NCBI RefSeq assembly: GCF_017304615.1
Contig: NZ_JAFKLZ010000004.1
Coordinates: 212,701-276,700, forward strand
Direction: 5' to 3'
From: Sphingomonas sp.
Lineage (GTDB): Bacteria; Pseudomonadota; Alphaproteobacteria; Sphingomonadales; Sphingomonadaceae
Length of the DNA stretch: 64,000 nt
Both the position numbers and the translations under genes were made by a program. Under the pieces are notes generated by a model. It worked only from the letters and a program-made list of their open reading frames with translations, did not search any database and was not told where the DNA came from. Each line of letters begins with the position of its first letter. Positions within the stretch are counted from its first letter, which is position 1. Positions 43,626-52,751 of this stretch are shown piece by piece.

Positions 43626-43904
43626 CTATTGCGAGTAATTTTCATCTTGCGAAACCACACGCCTTGCATCCGCGAGCGCCCAAGCCCGCAAGGCGCTGGC
43701 GAGGTTCGGGGGATTTTTGGCATCGATGCGGAGCGCGTCGATCTCCGCAACCAGCGCGCTGAGCGGCAGTCCGCGTAACCGTGACGCTTCTTCCAGCGCC
43801 TGCCAGAACAGGGGTTCGAGCGTGATCGAGGTCTCATGCCCTGCGATTGTGATCGATCGCTTGACCGGACCGGCAAACCCGCCCGGTGGCGGATCGACGC
43901 TCAA
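43626..43904 (-). CDS. Ribbon-helix-helix domain protein
   Basis: 92 residues from a TTG (43904) that overlaps the cobT stop (TTGA). The RHH_4 pattern is [43 protein letters not shown]: a beta strand followed by two helices. The ordinary role would be DNA binding as a dimer. It is downstream of cobT in the same run and its 3' end abuts the Fur-like region of the TonB receptor gene. Confidence 0.85.
   Translation of the reverse strand: MSVDPPPGGFAGPVKRSITIAGHETSITLEPLFWQALEEASRLRGLPLSALVAEIDALRIDAKNPPNLASALRAWALADARRVVSQDENYSQ
43628..43644. promoter_or_regulatory. Second Fur-box-like copy
   Basis: ATTGCGAGTAATTTTCA matches the copy at 43600 at 12 of 17 positions, in direct orientation 28 bases apart. 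It overlaps the 3' end of the RHH gene. Paired Fur sites often strengthen repression, but this one is the weaker match. Confidence 0.45.
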
Positions 43905-45724
43905 GGCTTGTCGAACAGCGCCGCGAGCTGTTCGATGATCGTCCCGCCGAGCTGCTCCGCATCCATGATCGTGACGGCGCGCTCATAATAGCGCGTCACG
44001 TCATGGCCGATCCCGATCGCGACGAGTTCGACCGGCGACCGGCTTTCGATCCAGCCGATCACCTGGCGCAGATGGCGTTCGAGATACGACCCGGAATTGA
44101 CCGACAACGTGGAATCATCGACCGGCGCGCCGTCCGAAATCACCATCAGGATCTTGCGCTCCTCGGGCCGTCCGATCAGCCGGTTATGCGCCCAGAGCAA
44201 AGCCTCGCCGTCGATATTCTCCTTGAGCAGCCCCTCGCGCATCATCAACCCGAGGCTGGGTTTGGCGCGCCGCCACGGCTCGTCCGCCTGCTTGTAGATG
44301 ATATGCCGGAGATCGTTCAGCCGGCCCGGCTGCGGCGGACGCCCTGCGGCGAGCCAGTTCTCGCGCGCCTGCCCGCCCTTCCACGCGCGCGTCGTGAAGC
44401 CGAGAATCTCGGTCTTGACCCCGCAGCGCTCGAGCGTGCGCGCCAGGATGTCCGCGCTGATCGCCGCGATCGAAATCGGCCGTCCGCGCATCGAGCCCGA
44501 ATTATCGATCAGCAGGGTGACGACGGTGTCCTTGAACTCGGTCTCGCGCTCGACCTTGTAGCTGAGCGACGAGCCCGGCGAGACTACGACGCGCGCCAGC
44601 CGAGCGGCGTCGAGCAACCCCTCCTCCTGGTCGAAATCCCAACTACGGTTCTGCTGCGCCATCAGCCGCCGCTGCAGCCGGTTGGCGAGCTTGGTCACGG
44701 TGCCTTGCAAATGGACGAGCTGCTGGTCGAGATACGAGCGCAGCCGCACCAGTTCCTCGGCATCGCACAGGTCGGTCGCGGCGATCACCTCATCGTAGGC
44801 CGTCGTCCATGCCTTGTAATCGAACTGCGGCGACAGGTCGCTGAACGGGCGGTTGGGGCGGACGGGGAGCATCCCCTCCTCGCCCTCGTCGCCGGCCTCG
44901 CCTTCGGACTCCTCGTAATCGTCCTCGCCGCTCTCCGCGCCTTCGCCCTCGTCGCTCTCGGCCTCGGACTGCTCGCCGCGCGCCTCGACCTCGCCCTGGC
45001 CCTGCTCGCCCTGATCCTCGCCCTCGTCGCCCTGGTCCTGCTCGTCGGTGCCCTCGTCGTCGCTGCCGCCTTCGTCGGTATCCTCGGGAATCTGGTCGCC
45101 CTCGACCAGTTCGAGATCCTCGAGCAACTTGGTCGCGAGGCTGGCGAACGCACGCTGGTCGTCGAGCGCCAGCCGCAGCGCGTCGAGATCCGCGCCAGCC
45201 TTCTCCTCGATCCACTCGCGAACCAGCGCCATGCCGGGTTGCGCCGCCGCGGGCGCCTCCTCGCCGGTCAGCCGCTCGCGCACCATCAGGCCGATGGCGG
45301 TCGACAGCGGCACCTCGTCCCGCGTCCGCGCGCGCGTGATCGGGTCGCTACGCAGTTTCTGGTCGAGCGCATGCGCCAAGTTGTCGGCGATCCCCTGATA
45401 ACCGCGCGACCCCAAAGCCTCGACCCGCGCGCCCTCGGCGGCGTCGAACACTGCGCGCGCCACTGCATCGTGCGGCGCGGATTTGAGGTGGAGCGCGGCG
45501 TTATGGTGCTTCAACCTGAGCGCGAACCCGTCGGCGAACCCGCGCGCCTCCGCCACTTGATCGGCCGGCAAGGTCCGCGCGGGCATCGGCACCTTGATAT
45601 GCTTGCCCGATTGGGTCGGCGCGTCGGCGGTGAACGCCAGCTCGATCTCCGGCTCGTCGGCAAGCGCACGCGACGCGCCGCCGAGTACGGCCTTGAAGCG
45701 ATCGAGGGGAGTTTCCTGCGCCAC
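43901..45724 (-). CDS. cobT: Cobaltochelatase subunit CobT
   Basis: 607 residues from a GTG at 45724. The central part is very acidic ([12 protein letters not shown] and similar, about residues 210-285), as in CobT of Rhodobacter and Pseudomonas. The C-terminal VWA domain has the MIDAS motif [11 protein letters not shown]. With CobS it forms the AAA+ chaperone complex that drives CobN to insert cobalt into hydrogenobyrinate diamide. CobS is ten bases upstream; cobN is not in the window. Confidence 0.94.
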   Translation of the reverse strand: MAQETPLDRFKAVLGGASRALADEPEIELAFTADAPTQSGKHIKVPMPARTLPADQVAEARGFADGFALRLKHHNAALHLKSAPHDAVARAVFDAAEGARVEALGSRGYQGIADNLAHALDQKLRSDPITRARTRDEVPLSTAIGLMVRERLTGEEAPAAAQPGMALVREWIEEKAGADLDALRLALDDQRAFASLATKLLEDLELVEGDQIPEDTDEGGSDDEGTDEQDQGDEGEDQGEQGQGEVEARGEQSEAESDEGEGAESGEDDYEESEGEAGDEGEEGMLPVRPNRPFSDLSPQFDYKAWTTAYDEVIAATDLCDAEELVRLRSYLDQQLVHLQGTVTKLANRLQRRLMAQQNRSWDFDQEEGLLDAARLARVVVSPGSSLSYKVERETEFKDTVVTLLIDNSGSMRGRPISIAAISADILARTLERCGVKTEILGFTTRAWKGGQARENWLAAGRPPQPGRLNDLRHIIYKQADEPWRRAKPSLGLMMREGLLKENIDGEALLWAHNRLIGRPEERKILMVISDGAPVDDSTLSVNSGSYLERHLRQVIGWIESRSPVELVAIGIGHDVTRYYERAVTIMDAEQLGGTIIEQLAALFDKP

Positions 45725-45734
45725 GCTCCCCGGA

Positions 45735-46739
45735 TCAGGCCTTGGCGACCACGCTTTCGGGCAAATCCTTCCCGAACACGCGCTGGTAATATTCCGCTAC
45801 CAGTGCACGCTCGGCCTCGTCGCACTTGTTGAGGAACGACAGCCGGAAAGCGAAGCCGACGTCGTTGAAAATCATCGCATTCTGCGCCCATGTGATGACC
45901 GTGCGCGGACTCATCACGGTCGAGATGTCGCCGTTGATGAAGCCCTTGCGGGTCAAATCGGCGACGCGGACCATGTTGTCGACGATCGCCTTGCCTTCGG
46001 GCTTGTCGTATTCGCCCGACTTGGCGAGCACGATCTGGGCCTCGACCTGCGCGGGCAGGTAATTGAGCGTGACCACGATGTTCCAGCGGTCCATCTGGCC
46101 CTGGTTGATCTGCTGCGTACCGTGATACAGCCCGCTCGTGTCGCCCAGGCCGACCGTATTGGCGGTCGCGAACAGCCGGAAATAGGGGTTCGGGCGGATC
46201 ACGCGGTTCTGGTCGAGCAGGGTCAGCTTGCCCTCGGTCTCCAGCACGCGCTGGATCACGAACATCACGTCGGGGCGGCCGGCGTCATATTCGTCGAACA
46301 CCAGCGCCGTCGGCGTCTGCAGCGCCCAGGGCAGCAGGCCTTCGCGGAACTCGGTCACCTGCTGGCCGTCGCGCAGCACGATCGCGTCGCGGCCGATCAG
46401 ATCGATACGGCTGATATGCGCGTCCAGGTTGATGCGGATGCACGGCCAGTTGAGGCGGGCCGCGACCTGTTCGATATGCGTCGACTTGCCGGTGCCGTGG
46501 TAGCCCTGCACCATCACGCGGCGATTGTGCGCGAACCCCGCCAGGATCGCGAGCGTCGTGTCGGGGTCGAACACATAGGCCGGGTCGAGATCGGGCACGC
46601 GCTCGTCCGCCTCGCTGAATGCCGGGACTTCCATGTCCGTATCGATCCCGAACAGGTCGCGCACCTTCTTCATCTGGTCGGGCGCGTCGAGCAGGGTGGT
46701 CTCACGGCTGTCGGGCTGGATGTTGGGGATGTCGGTCAT
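45735..46739 (-). CDS. cobS: Cobaltochelatase subunit CobS (AAA+ ATPase)
   Basis: 334 residues. Walker A is GYHGTGKST, followed by [31 protein letters not shown]; Walker B is [14 protein letters not shown]; the sensor region is [17 protein letters not shown]. CobS forms a hexamer with CobT for aerobic cobalamin synthesis. The protein is of normal length and starts at an ATG (46739). It is the first gene of the cobS-cobT-RHH run. Confidence 0.95.
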   Translation of the reverse strand: MTDIPNIQPDSRETTLLDAPDQMKKVRDLFGIDTDMEVPAFSEADERVPDLDPAYVFDPDTTLAILAGFAHNRRVMVQGYHGTGKSTHIEQVAARLNWPCIRINLDAHISRIDLIGRDAIVLRDGQQVTEFREGLLPWALQTPTALVFDEYDAGRPDVMFVIQRVLETEGKLTLLDQNRVIRPNPYFRLFATANTVGLGDTSGLYHGTQQINQGQMDRWNIVVTLNYLPAQVEAQIVLAKSGEYDKPEGKAIVDNMVRVADLTRKGFINGDISTVMSPRTVITWAQNAMIFNDVGFAFRLSFLNKCDEAERALVAEYYQRVFGKDLPESVVAKA

Positions 46740-46811
46740 GCTGCTTCCTTCGCGCGCCCTCCTACGCGCAGGCGCAAGGCGAAGTCGAGACTCGTTCTGT
46801 CTTGCAACGTG

Positions 46812-47498
46812 TCAGGCGCCGACCTTCTCCGGCAGGGCGAACAGGTCGACGAACGCCTGCGCCAGCGCGCGGTCACCGGACACCGTCAGCAGGCCCTCGC
46901 CGTCGAAGCCGCGCTTGCCGTAGATGGTGTGCCGCATCGCCAGCGTGTCGCCGGTCAGCGTGACGTCGGCGTCGGGCGCATCGCCGCGCACGACCTCGAC
47001 CCCGCTCTCCCCCACGCGAGCGACGAAGGCGTCGCTTGGGAAATGGAATGCGACGGTCATCGGGTTCGCCGCTGCCTTGGCCGGATCATAGAGCGTGCGC
47101 AGCGAGGTCATCGCCGATGCGGTCGACATGAACGCCAGCGGATCGTGCCTAGGTGATCGCGCCGCCCATCGTCCCATTTCGCGGATCGCGACCTCCGCCT
47201 CGCGGCCCCAGTCGGTCAGGTCATAGACCTGGACATTCGCCGGCGACGGCAATTTCCGGCGCACGAGTATCCCGGCCTCTTCCAGGCTTTCGAGGCGTTG
47301 GGTCAGCACGTTGGCGCTAATCCCGGGTAAGTTGGCCTTGATCTCGCCGAACCGTCGCGGGCCGTACATCAGCTCACGGATCACCAACAGTGACCAGCGT
47401 TCGCCCACGAACTCTAAGGCTAGGGCCGTGCCACAGGCATCATCATACCAACGCTTTTCCGCCGCCTTCGAAAATTTAGTCACTTTTTGTAACTTCAT
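46812..47498 (-). CDS. HxlR-family regulator with C-terminal SCP2-like domain
   Basis: 228 residues from the ATG at 47498. The N-terminal winged helix (GTALALEFVGERWSLLVIRELMYGPRRFGEIKANLPGISANVLTQRLESLEEAGIL) is followed at about residue 125 by an SCP2-like domain (DPLAFMSTASAMTSLR and VEVVRGDAPDADVTLTGD) that could bind a lipophilic effector. It is divergent from a VOC gene across a 65-bp AT-rich gap with paired repeats, so it is probably the regulator of the detoxification-type cluster 47564-51431. Confidence 0.9.
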   Translation of the reverse strand: MKLQKVTKFSKAAEKRWYDDACGTALALEFVGERWSLLVIRELMYGPRRFGEIKANLPGISANVLTQRLESLEEAGILVRRKLPSPANVQVYDLTDWGREAEVAIREMGRWAARSPRHDPLAFMSTASAMTSLRTLYDPAKAAANPMTVAFHFPSDAFVARVGESGVEVVRGDAPDADVTLTGDTLAMRHTIYGKRGFDGEGLLTVSGDRALAQAFVDLFALPEKVGA

Positions 47499-47516
47499 GG
47501 TTGTTTTTGATAACTT
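47484..47516. promoter_or_regulatory. Direct repeats in the divergent HxlR/VOC promoter
   Basis: TTTTTGTAACTT (47484-47495) and TTTTTGATAACTT (47504-47516) are near-identical direct repeats about 20 bases apart, two helical turns. They lie at the HxlR gene start and upstream of the VOC gene. The region is unusually AT-rich for this genome. Likely a regulator site or a promoter element. Confidence 0.5.
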
Positions 47517-47563
47517 TGGAGAGCACAAAAAAGCAAGCCCGATTCGCGTAGGAGTTGTTTGAG

Positions 47564-47995
47564 ATGCCCAAGATGATCTTCGTGAACTTGCCCGTCGCCG
47601 ATCTGGGCAAGGCCACCGGGTTCTACGAAGCGATCGGATTCGAGAAGAATCCGATGTTCAGCAACGATGTCGCCTCCGCGATGGTATGGTCGGACACGAT
47701 CCATGTGATGCTGCTGAGCCATGACTTCTACAGCACCTTCACCACGAAGGAGATCGCCGACACGAAGAAGGTCAGCGCGGCGCTAATCTGCCTGTCACGC
47801 GACAGCCGCGCCGATGTCGACGCGATCACCGAACAGGCGATTGCCGCCGGCGGGCGAGAGACACGCGATCGCCAGGATATGGGCTTCATGTACGGCCGCG
47901 CGTTCGACGATCTGGACGGCCATACGTTCGAGGTCATGTTCATGGACATGGAGGCGGCGATGGCCGCCGGACCACATGCCGACGCCGCCGCCTGA
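47564..47995 (+). CDS. VOC family (glyoxalase-like) protein
   Basis: 143 residues from the ATG at 47564, with AGGAG nine bases upstream. The domain starts MPKMIFVNLPVADLGKATGFYEAIGF and ends GFMYGRAFDDLDGHTFEVMFMD (metal His/Glu region). These are the vicinal-oxygen-chelate folds of glyoxalases, dioxygenases and fosfomycin resistance enzymes; the substrate is not known. First gene of the plus-strand cluster. Confidence 0.9.
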   Translation: MPKMIFVNLPVADLGKATGFYEAIGFEKNPMFSNDVASAMVWSDTIHVMLLSHDFYSTFTTKEIADTKKVSAALICLSRDSRADVDAITEQAIAAGGRETRDRQDMGFMYGRAFDDLDGHTFEVMFMDMEAAMAAGPHADAAA

Positions 47996-48043
47996 GCGGC
48001 GACCGCCCCATCGTCATCGAAATACAAAAAGCAGGAGAGCATC

Positions 48044-48748
48044 GTGGCCGGACCGATCATCACCGCGTTCGACTGGGTGCCGCCCTTCGCGCAAGGCCAG
48101 GTCCGCGACTTGCGCGTGCGCTGGGCGCTCGAGGAGGTCGGCCAGCCTTATGAGGTCCGCTACCTCAGCCAGGGCGAACAGAAGGAACCGCCTCACCGCC
48201 AGCGGCAGCCATTTGGCCAGGTGCCGACGCTCGAGGACGGCGATCTAATCCTGTTCGAGTCGGGGGCGATCGTTCAGCACGTCGCGGAGACCTATGGAAC
48301 GGGCCTGCTGCCGAGCGACCGAGCGGCACGGGCGCGCGCGATCGAATGGATGTTCGCCGCGCTCAATTCGGTCGAGCCGGCCATCATGGACCTGTCCTTC
48401 GTGACCGTGTTCGAGGCCGATAAGCCCTGGTCCGCGATGCGCCGCGGCGCAGTCGAGGAACGCATCCACGGCCGGCTGAAGGATTTGTCGGCACGGCTCG
48501 GCGACCGTCAATGGCTCGACGGCGACGCGTTTACCGCGGGCGATCTGCTCATGGTGACAGTGCTGCGGATCCTGATCGATCAGGGCTTCGTGGAGGCCTA
48601 TGACAATTTGAACGCTTACATGCACCGCGGCATCGACCGCCCAGCTTTCCAACGCGCGCTAGCCGCCCAGATGGACGGGTTCACCGGCGAGCCGCCGGAA
48701 TGGTTCGCGGCCTGGGCGGAGAAGATGAAACATGGAGAGACGGCATGA
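48044..48748 (+). CDS. Glutathione S-transferase
   Basis: 234 residues from a GTG (48044) with GGAG six bases upstream. The thioredoxin-like N-terminal domain ends in GQVPTLEDGDLILFESGAIVQHVAETY (glutathione-binding ES motif); the helical C-terminal domain includes WLDGDAFTAGDLLMVTVLRI. It probably conjugates electrophiles with glutathione. Its stop overlaps the next start (ATGA). Confidence 0.92.
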   Translation: MAGPIITAFDWVPPFAQGQVRDLRVRWALEEVGQPYEVRYLSQGEQKEPPHRQRQPFGQVPTLEDGDLILFESGAIVQHVAETYGTGLLPSDRAARARAIEWMFAALNSVEPAIMDLSFVTVFEADKPWSAMRRGAVEERIHGRLKDLSARLGDRQWLDGDAFTAGDLLMVTVLRILIDQGFVEAYDNLNAYMHRGIDRPAFQRALAAQMDGFTGEPPEWFAAWAEKMKHGETA

Positions 48749-49461
48749 GCTATTTCCAGGGTTTCGTGATCCCGGTGAAGCCGGATCAGAAGGACGCGTA
48801 TCGCGCGATGGCCACCAAGGCCGCGCCGCTGTTCGCTGAATATGGCGCGACCGGCATGGTCGAATGCTGGGAGGAATCGGTTCCCGACGGCAAGCGCACC
48901 GACTTGCGCCGCGCCGTCGCCGCTGAGCCAGACGAGAAGATCGTCTATTCCTGGGTCTGGTGGCCCGACAAGGCGACGTGCGACGCCGCAGCGCAAAAAA
49001 TGATGGCCGATGAACGGATGCAGCCCGACGGGCCAATGCCGTTCGACATGAAACGAATGATCTATGCCGGATTCGATATAGTCTATGACAGCGGCGACGG
49101 CGGCAAATTCGGCTATGTCGATGCGATCGTCGCCCCCGCGCCCGATGACCGCACCGGTTATGCCGAGAATGCCGCGAAGCTCGACGCCTTTTTCCTTCGG
49201 GAAGGCGCCCTGCGCACGGTCGATGGCTGGGGCGCGGACGTGCCCGATGGCAAGGTGACGGACTTCAAGCGCGCGGTCGCCGCGGGACCCGGCGAGCAGA
49301 TCGTGTTCGGCTGGATCGAATGGCCCGACAAGGCAACGCGCGAAGCAGCTTTCGCCAAGGTGATGCAGGACCCGGAGATGCAGGCGATCAAGCCCGCTTT
49401 CGACATGCAGCGCGCGATATTCGGCGGGTTCGAGCCGATCCTCGACACCGAGCACGATTAG
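48745..49461 (+). CDS. Tandem-duplicated DUF1428 protein
   Basis: 238 residues, about twice the size of the usual DUF1428 (YbaA-like) protein. The first repeat starts MSYFQGFVIPVKPDQKDAYRAMA and includes VWWPDKATCDAAAQKMMADERM; the second (from about residue 120) mirrors it with FGYVDAIVAP, GWIEWPDKATREAAFAKVMQDPEM. Both repeats keep the ADVPDGKVTDF/ESVPDGKRTDL core. Function unknown; a small-molecule-binding dimeric alpha-beta barrel is likely. It overlaps the GST stop by four bases. Confidence 0.9.
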   Translation: MSYFQGFVIPVKPDQKDAYRAMATKAAPLFAEYGATGMVECWEESVPDGKRTDLRRAVAAEPDEKIVYSWVWWPDKATCDAAAQKMMADERMQPDGPMPFDMKRMIYAGFDIVYDSGDGGKFGYVDAIVAPAPDDRTGYAENAAKLDAFFLREGALRTVDGWGADVPDGKVTDFKRAVAAGPGEQIVFGWIEWPDKATREAAFAKVMQDPEMQAIKPAFDMQRAIFGGFEPILDTEHD

Positions 49462-49471
49462 GAGAATGACA

Positions 49472-50248
49472 ATGCGTAACCCGGAAGGCACGCCTATCTG
49501 GTACGAGCTGCTGACGCCCGACCATGACGCGTCGAAGGCTTTCTACGACCACGTCATCGGCTGGACGATCGGCGGCAAACCAGACGGCGGAATGGACTAT
49601 CGGATGATCGGCACGTCGAGCGGCGAATTCGTCGGCGGCGTGATGCAGCTGACCGGCGAGATGACCGCGAACGGCGCGAAGCCCACCTGGCTGTTCTATA
49701 TCGGCGTCGAGGACGTCGATGCTTCGTTCGACAAGGTGAAGGCGAATGGCGGCGGCGTGCTGATGCCCCCGTTCGACATTCCCGGCGCCGGTCGCGCGGC
49801 GTTCGTCACCGATCCGCAGGGCAACCCGTTCTACATCATGCGCGGCAACACCGATCAGGCGAGCACTGCGTACGACCGGACCGGCATGGGCAAGTGCAAC
49901 TGGAACGAACTCAATACGCCCGATCAGGTCGGCGCCAACGCATTCTATGCCGACACGTTCGGCTGGACCTATCCCGACAAGATGTCGATGGGCGACCTCG
50001 GCGACTATTTCTTCGTCATGGCCGGCGACACGACCATCGGCGCGACGATGACGGTCCAGCCGCATGATACGGCGGGCTGGCGCTTTTACTTCCGCACGCC
50101 GGACATCGACGACACCGCGAAGAAGGTCGTAGAGACCGGCGGCGCAGTTTTGGCGGGACCAATGGAAGTCCCCGGCGGGGATCGCATCATCGTCGCGACC
50201 GACCCGCACGGCGTCGTGTTCGGCGCGGTCGGGCCCGGCAACCCGTAA
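49472..50248 (+). CDS. Two-domain VOC protein
   Basis: 258 residues from the ATG at 49472 (GGAG seven bases upstream; the ATG at 49466 is too near). Two VOC domains are in tandem: GTPIWYELLTPDHDASKAFYDHVIGW and KCNWNELNTPDQVGANAFYADTFGW. This is a CFP32/SgaA-like two-domain form. Likely a detoxification or small-molecule enzyme; the substrate is unknown. Confidence 0.9.
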   Translation: MRNPEGTPIWYELLTPDHDASKAFYDHVIGWTIGGKPDGGMDYRMIGTSSGEFVGGVMQLTGEMTANGAKPTWLFYIGVEDVDASFDKVKANGGGVLMPPFDIPGAGRAAFVTDPQGNPFYIMRGNTDQASTAYDRTGMGKCNWNELNTPDQVGANAFYADTFGWTYPDKMSMGDLGDYFFVMAGDTTIGATMTVQPHDTAGWRFYFRTPDIDDTAKKVVETGGAVLAGPMEVPGGDRIIVATDPHGVVFGAVGPGNP

Positions 50249-50272
50249 TCTCGCTCCCCGGGAGAAAAGAAG

Positions 50273-50770
50273 ATGCCGACCAAGATGACCACCTGCCTGT
50301 GGTTCGATCAGGGCCGGGCGCGCGAGGCCGCCGAATTCTATGCCCGGCTGTTCCCCGACACCTATGTCGGCACCGGCCAGAATTCGCCCGCCGACAATCC
50401 ATCGACCAGACAGGGCGAGGAGATCACCGTCGAGTTCACCCTGCTCGGCCAGTCGTTCGTCGGTCTCAACGGGGGCCCGGCCTTCAAGCCCAGCGAGGCG
50501 ATCAGCTTTCAGGTATTCACCGACGATCAGGAGGAAACCGACCGCTACTGGAACGCCATCGTTGCAAATGGCGGGCAGGAAAGCATGTGCGGCTGGTGCA
50601 AGGACCGCTGGGGCTTTTCGTGGCAGATCGTGCCGCGCGCGCTGACGGCGGGCATGACCGACCCCGATCCCGCGGCGGCCAAGCGCGTGATGGAAAAGAT
50701 GATGACGATGCGCAAGATCGACATCGCCGCGATCGAGGCGGCGCGCGCCGGGGAGACCGCCGATGCGTAG
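50273..50770 (+). CDS. PhnB/3-demethylubiquinone methyltransferase-like VOC protein
   Basis: 165 residues. The start TKMTTCLWFDQGRAREAAEFYARLFPD and WCKDRWGFSWQIVPRAL match the PhnB-type (3-dmu-9_3-mt) VOC subfamily; despite the family name these are not ubiquinone methyltransferases. GGAG precedes the ATG. The last eight bases overlap the next gene. Confidence 0.92.
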   Translation: MPTKMTTCLWFDQGRAREAAEFYARLFPDTYVGTGQNSPADNPSTRQGEEITVEFTLLGQSFVGLNGGPAFKPSEAISFQVFTDDQEETDRYWNAIVANGGQESMCGWCKDRWGFSWQIVPRALTAGMTDPDPAAAKRVMEKMMTMRKIDIAAIEAARAGETADA

Positions 50771-51431
50771 GATCACCGGCGCGGCCTTCCTGTCGTTGGA
50801 TGGCGTGATGCAGGCGCCCGGCGGCCCGACCGAGGATTATACCGGCGGGTTCGATCAGGGCGGCTGGCTGTTCCGGTTCGGGGACGACGGGATATTCGAC
50901 ACGATCGGATCGCTGTTCGGCGGCGAATACGATCTGCTGCTGGGCCGGCGGACCTATGACATCTTCGGGTCCTATTGGCCCTATGTCGAAGGCGAGGCTG
51001 CTGAAATGGGCGCGGCCTTCACGCGTGCGGGCAAGCATGTCCTGACGCGCGGCGACCGCCCGCTCGAATGGGAGAACAGCCATCGGCTGACGGGGATCGG
51101 CGATGTCGCGGCGCTCAAACGCACCGACGGCCCGGACTTGATCATCCAGGGGTCGAGTACAATCTATCCCGGGCTGCTCGCCGAGGGTTTGATCGATCGT
51201 CTGATTCTGATGATCTTTCCGGTGACGATCGGCAAGGGCAAGCGGCTGTTCGGTGACGGCACGCCCGCCGGCGCGTTGAAAATGGTCGATCACAAGGTGA
51301 CGGCGAAGGGGACCGTTGTTGCGACGTATGAACCTGGCGGGGGGATCCCGACCCATGGCGCGTTTCCCGAACCGAGCACCAGCGATCGCGAAGCCGAGCG
51401 GCAAAGAAGGATGAAAGCCGGATCCTGGTGA
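50763..51431 (+). CDS. Dihydrofolate reductase/RibD C-terminal family protein
   Basis: 222 residues. The start MRRITGAAFLSLDGVMQAPGGP, then YDLLLGRRTYDIF, DLIIQGSSTIYPGLLAEGLIDRLILMIFPVTIGKGKRLF, are hallmarks of the RibD C-terminal (DHFR-like) family. The proteins probably reduce small substrates with NADPH. It ends the detoxification-type run of plus-strand genes. Confidence 0.92.
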   Translation: MRRITGAAFLSLDGVMQAPGGPTEDYTGGFDQGGWLFRFGDDGIFDTIGSLFGGEYDLLLGRRTYDIFGSYWPYVEGEAAEMGAAFTRAGKHVLTRGDRPLEWENSHRLTGIGDVAALKRTDGPDLIIQGSSTIYPGLLAEGLIDRLILMIFPVTIGKGKRLFGDGTPAGALKMVDHKVTAKGTVVATYEPGGGIPTHGAFPEPSTSDREAERQRRMKAGSW

Positions 51432-51473
51432 TCGCGGTTGGAGGCGCGCCCCGCCCGCGCTAAGCGTCCGGCG

Positions 51474-52751
51474 ATGCCCAGCCGTCCCCGCCCGTTCCTT
51501 GTCGCGATCCTGATCGGGCTGGCGGCGGAGATGCTGTTCCTATGGGGTGTCGCGACGCCCCATACGCTGGTGTTCGACGAAGTCCATTACGTTCCCGCGG
51601 CGCGCGCGCTGCTGGAGCTTGTGGGGCCCGTCAATACCGAGCATCCCTTGCTGGGGAAGGAGTTCATCGCGGCCGGAATCGCCATATTCGGCGACAATGC
51701 GTTCGGCTGGCGTTTCTTTTCGACCGTGGCGGGAAGCGCGACGGTGATGGGGGTGTTCGCCATCCTGTGGCTGCTGTTCCGCCGGATGCGGCCAGCGGTG
51801 CTTGGCGCAGCGTTCGCGCTGCTGAATTTCACCACCTATGTCGAGGCGCGGATCGCGATGCTCGACGGGTTCCTCGCGGCGTTCGTCGTGCTTGCGGTCG
51901 CGGCCATGCTGTGGGCGATGGACGCGCCGCCGGGGCGAGTGTGGCCGCGCTGGTTGCTAAGCGCCGCGTTGTTCGGGTTGGCGGTGGCGGCGAAATGGCT
52001 GGCGCTGCCCTATCTCGCGTTCGCGGGGCTGGCGTTCCTGATCGTCCGCTGGCGCGATGCGCGGGCGGCGAAGCGACCCGTCGCGGCGATTTTTTCGGCC
52101 GGGGACCAGAAGCACTGGGCCGGCCTGCCCGCCATCCCGGCGCTTGCGGTGTTCGGACTGGTCGCGGCGGCCTCCTATTTCCTGACGTTCCTGCCCGCCT
52201 TCTTCTATCGCAGCGATCCGATGACGCTGGCGCAGCTACTGCCGTTCCAGGCGAAGATGTATGGCCAGCAGATTCAGGTGCTGCCGCATCACACCTACCA
52301 GTCAGACTGGTGGACCTGGCCACTGATGATCCGGCCGATCTGGTATCTCTACGAGCATGCCGATGGAGCGATGCGGGGCGTGCTGATGATCGGCAATCCG
52401 GCAGTGCTATGGGGCGGACTGATCGCGGTTCTGGTGTGCCTGTGGGGCGGACGGCGCGACGGGCGACTGCTGACGGCTGGGCTGTTGTGGGTCGCGGCTT
52501 ATCTGCCGTGGGTCATGATCCCCAAGTCGCTGGGCTTTTTCTATTATTATTACGTCCCCTCGATCGCGCTGCCGGTCGCGCTGGCGGGCGCATGGGACTG
52601 CTACGCACGCGGCAAGCTCCGATATTGGGACGAGGGCTTTCTGGTGCTGACGTTCGGACTCGCGGCCTATTTCTTCCCGATCCTGTCCGCCGCGCCACTC
52701 ACCAACGAGCGTGCGTTCGAACATTGGATGTGGTTCAGCACCTGGCCCTAG
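51474..52751 (+). CDS. Dolichyl-phosphate-mannose-protein mannosyltransferase-type glycosyltransferase
   Basis: 425 residues from the ATG at 51474, with about ten membrane helices. The PMT_2-type motif FDEVHYVPAARALLE (catalytic acidic residue) is at the first loop, followed by EHPLLGKEFIAAGI. The family transfers sugars from polyprenyl-phosphate donors in the periplasm. Its stop and that of the convergent GtrA gene share a CTAG. The next gene is a polyprenyl-phosphate sugar synthase-like GT2-GtrA fusion, so the two could work in sequence. Confidence 0.88.
   Translation: MPSRPRPFLVAILIGLAAEMLFLWGVATPHTLVFDEVHYVPAARALLELVGPVNTEHPLLGKEFIAAGIAIFGDNAFGWRFFSTVAGSATVMGVFAILWLLFRRMRPAVLGAAFALLNFTTYVEARIAMLDGFLAAFVVLAVAAMLWAMDAPPGRVWPRWLLSAALFGLAVAAKWLALPYLAFAGLAFLIVRWRDARAAKRPVAAIFSAGDQKHWAGLPAIPALAVFGLVAAASYFLTFLPAFFYRSDPMTLAQLLPFQAKMYGQQIQVLPHHTYQSDWWTWPLMIRPIWYLYEHADGAMRGVLMIGNPAVLWGGLIAVLVCLWGGRRDGRLLTAGLLWVAAYLPWVMIPKSLGFFYYYYVPSIALPVALAGAWDCYARGKLRYWDEGFLVLTFGLAAYFFPILSAAPLTNERAFEHWMWFSTWP

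Noticed and set aside
43886-45832. 648-codon plus-strand frame opposite cobT
   Set aside because: A hydrophobic Leu/Ala stretch in it comes from the antisense of the acidic CobT linker and is not a real membrane domain.
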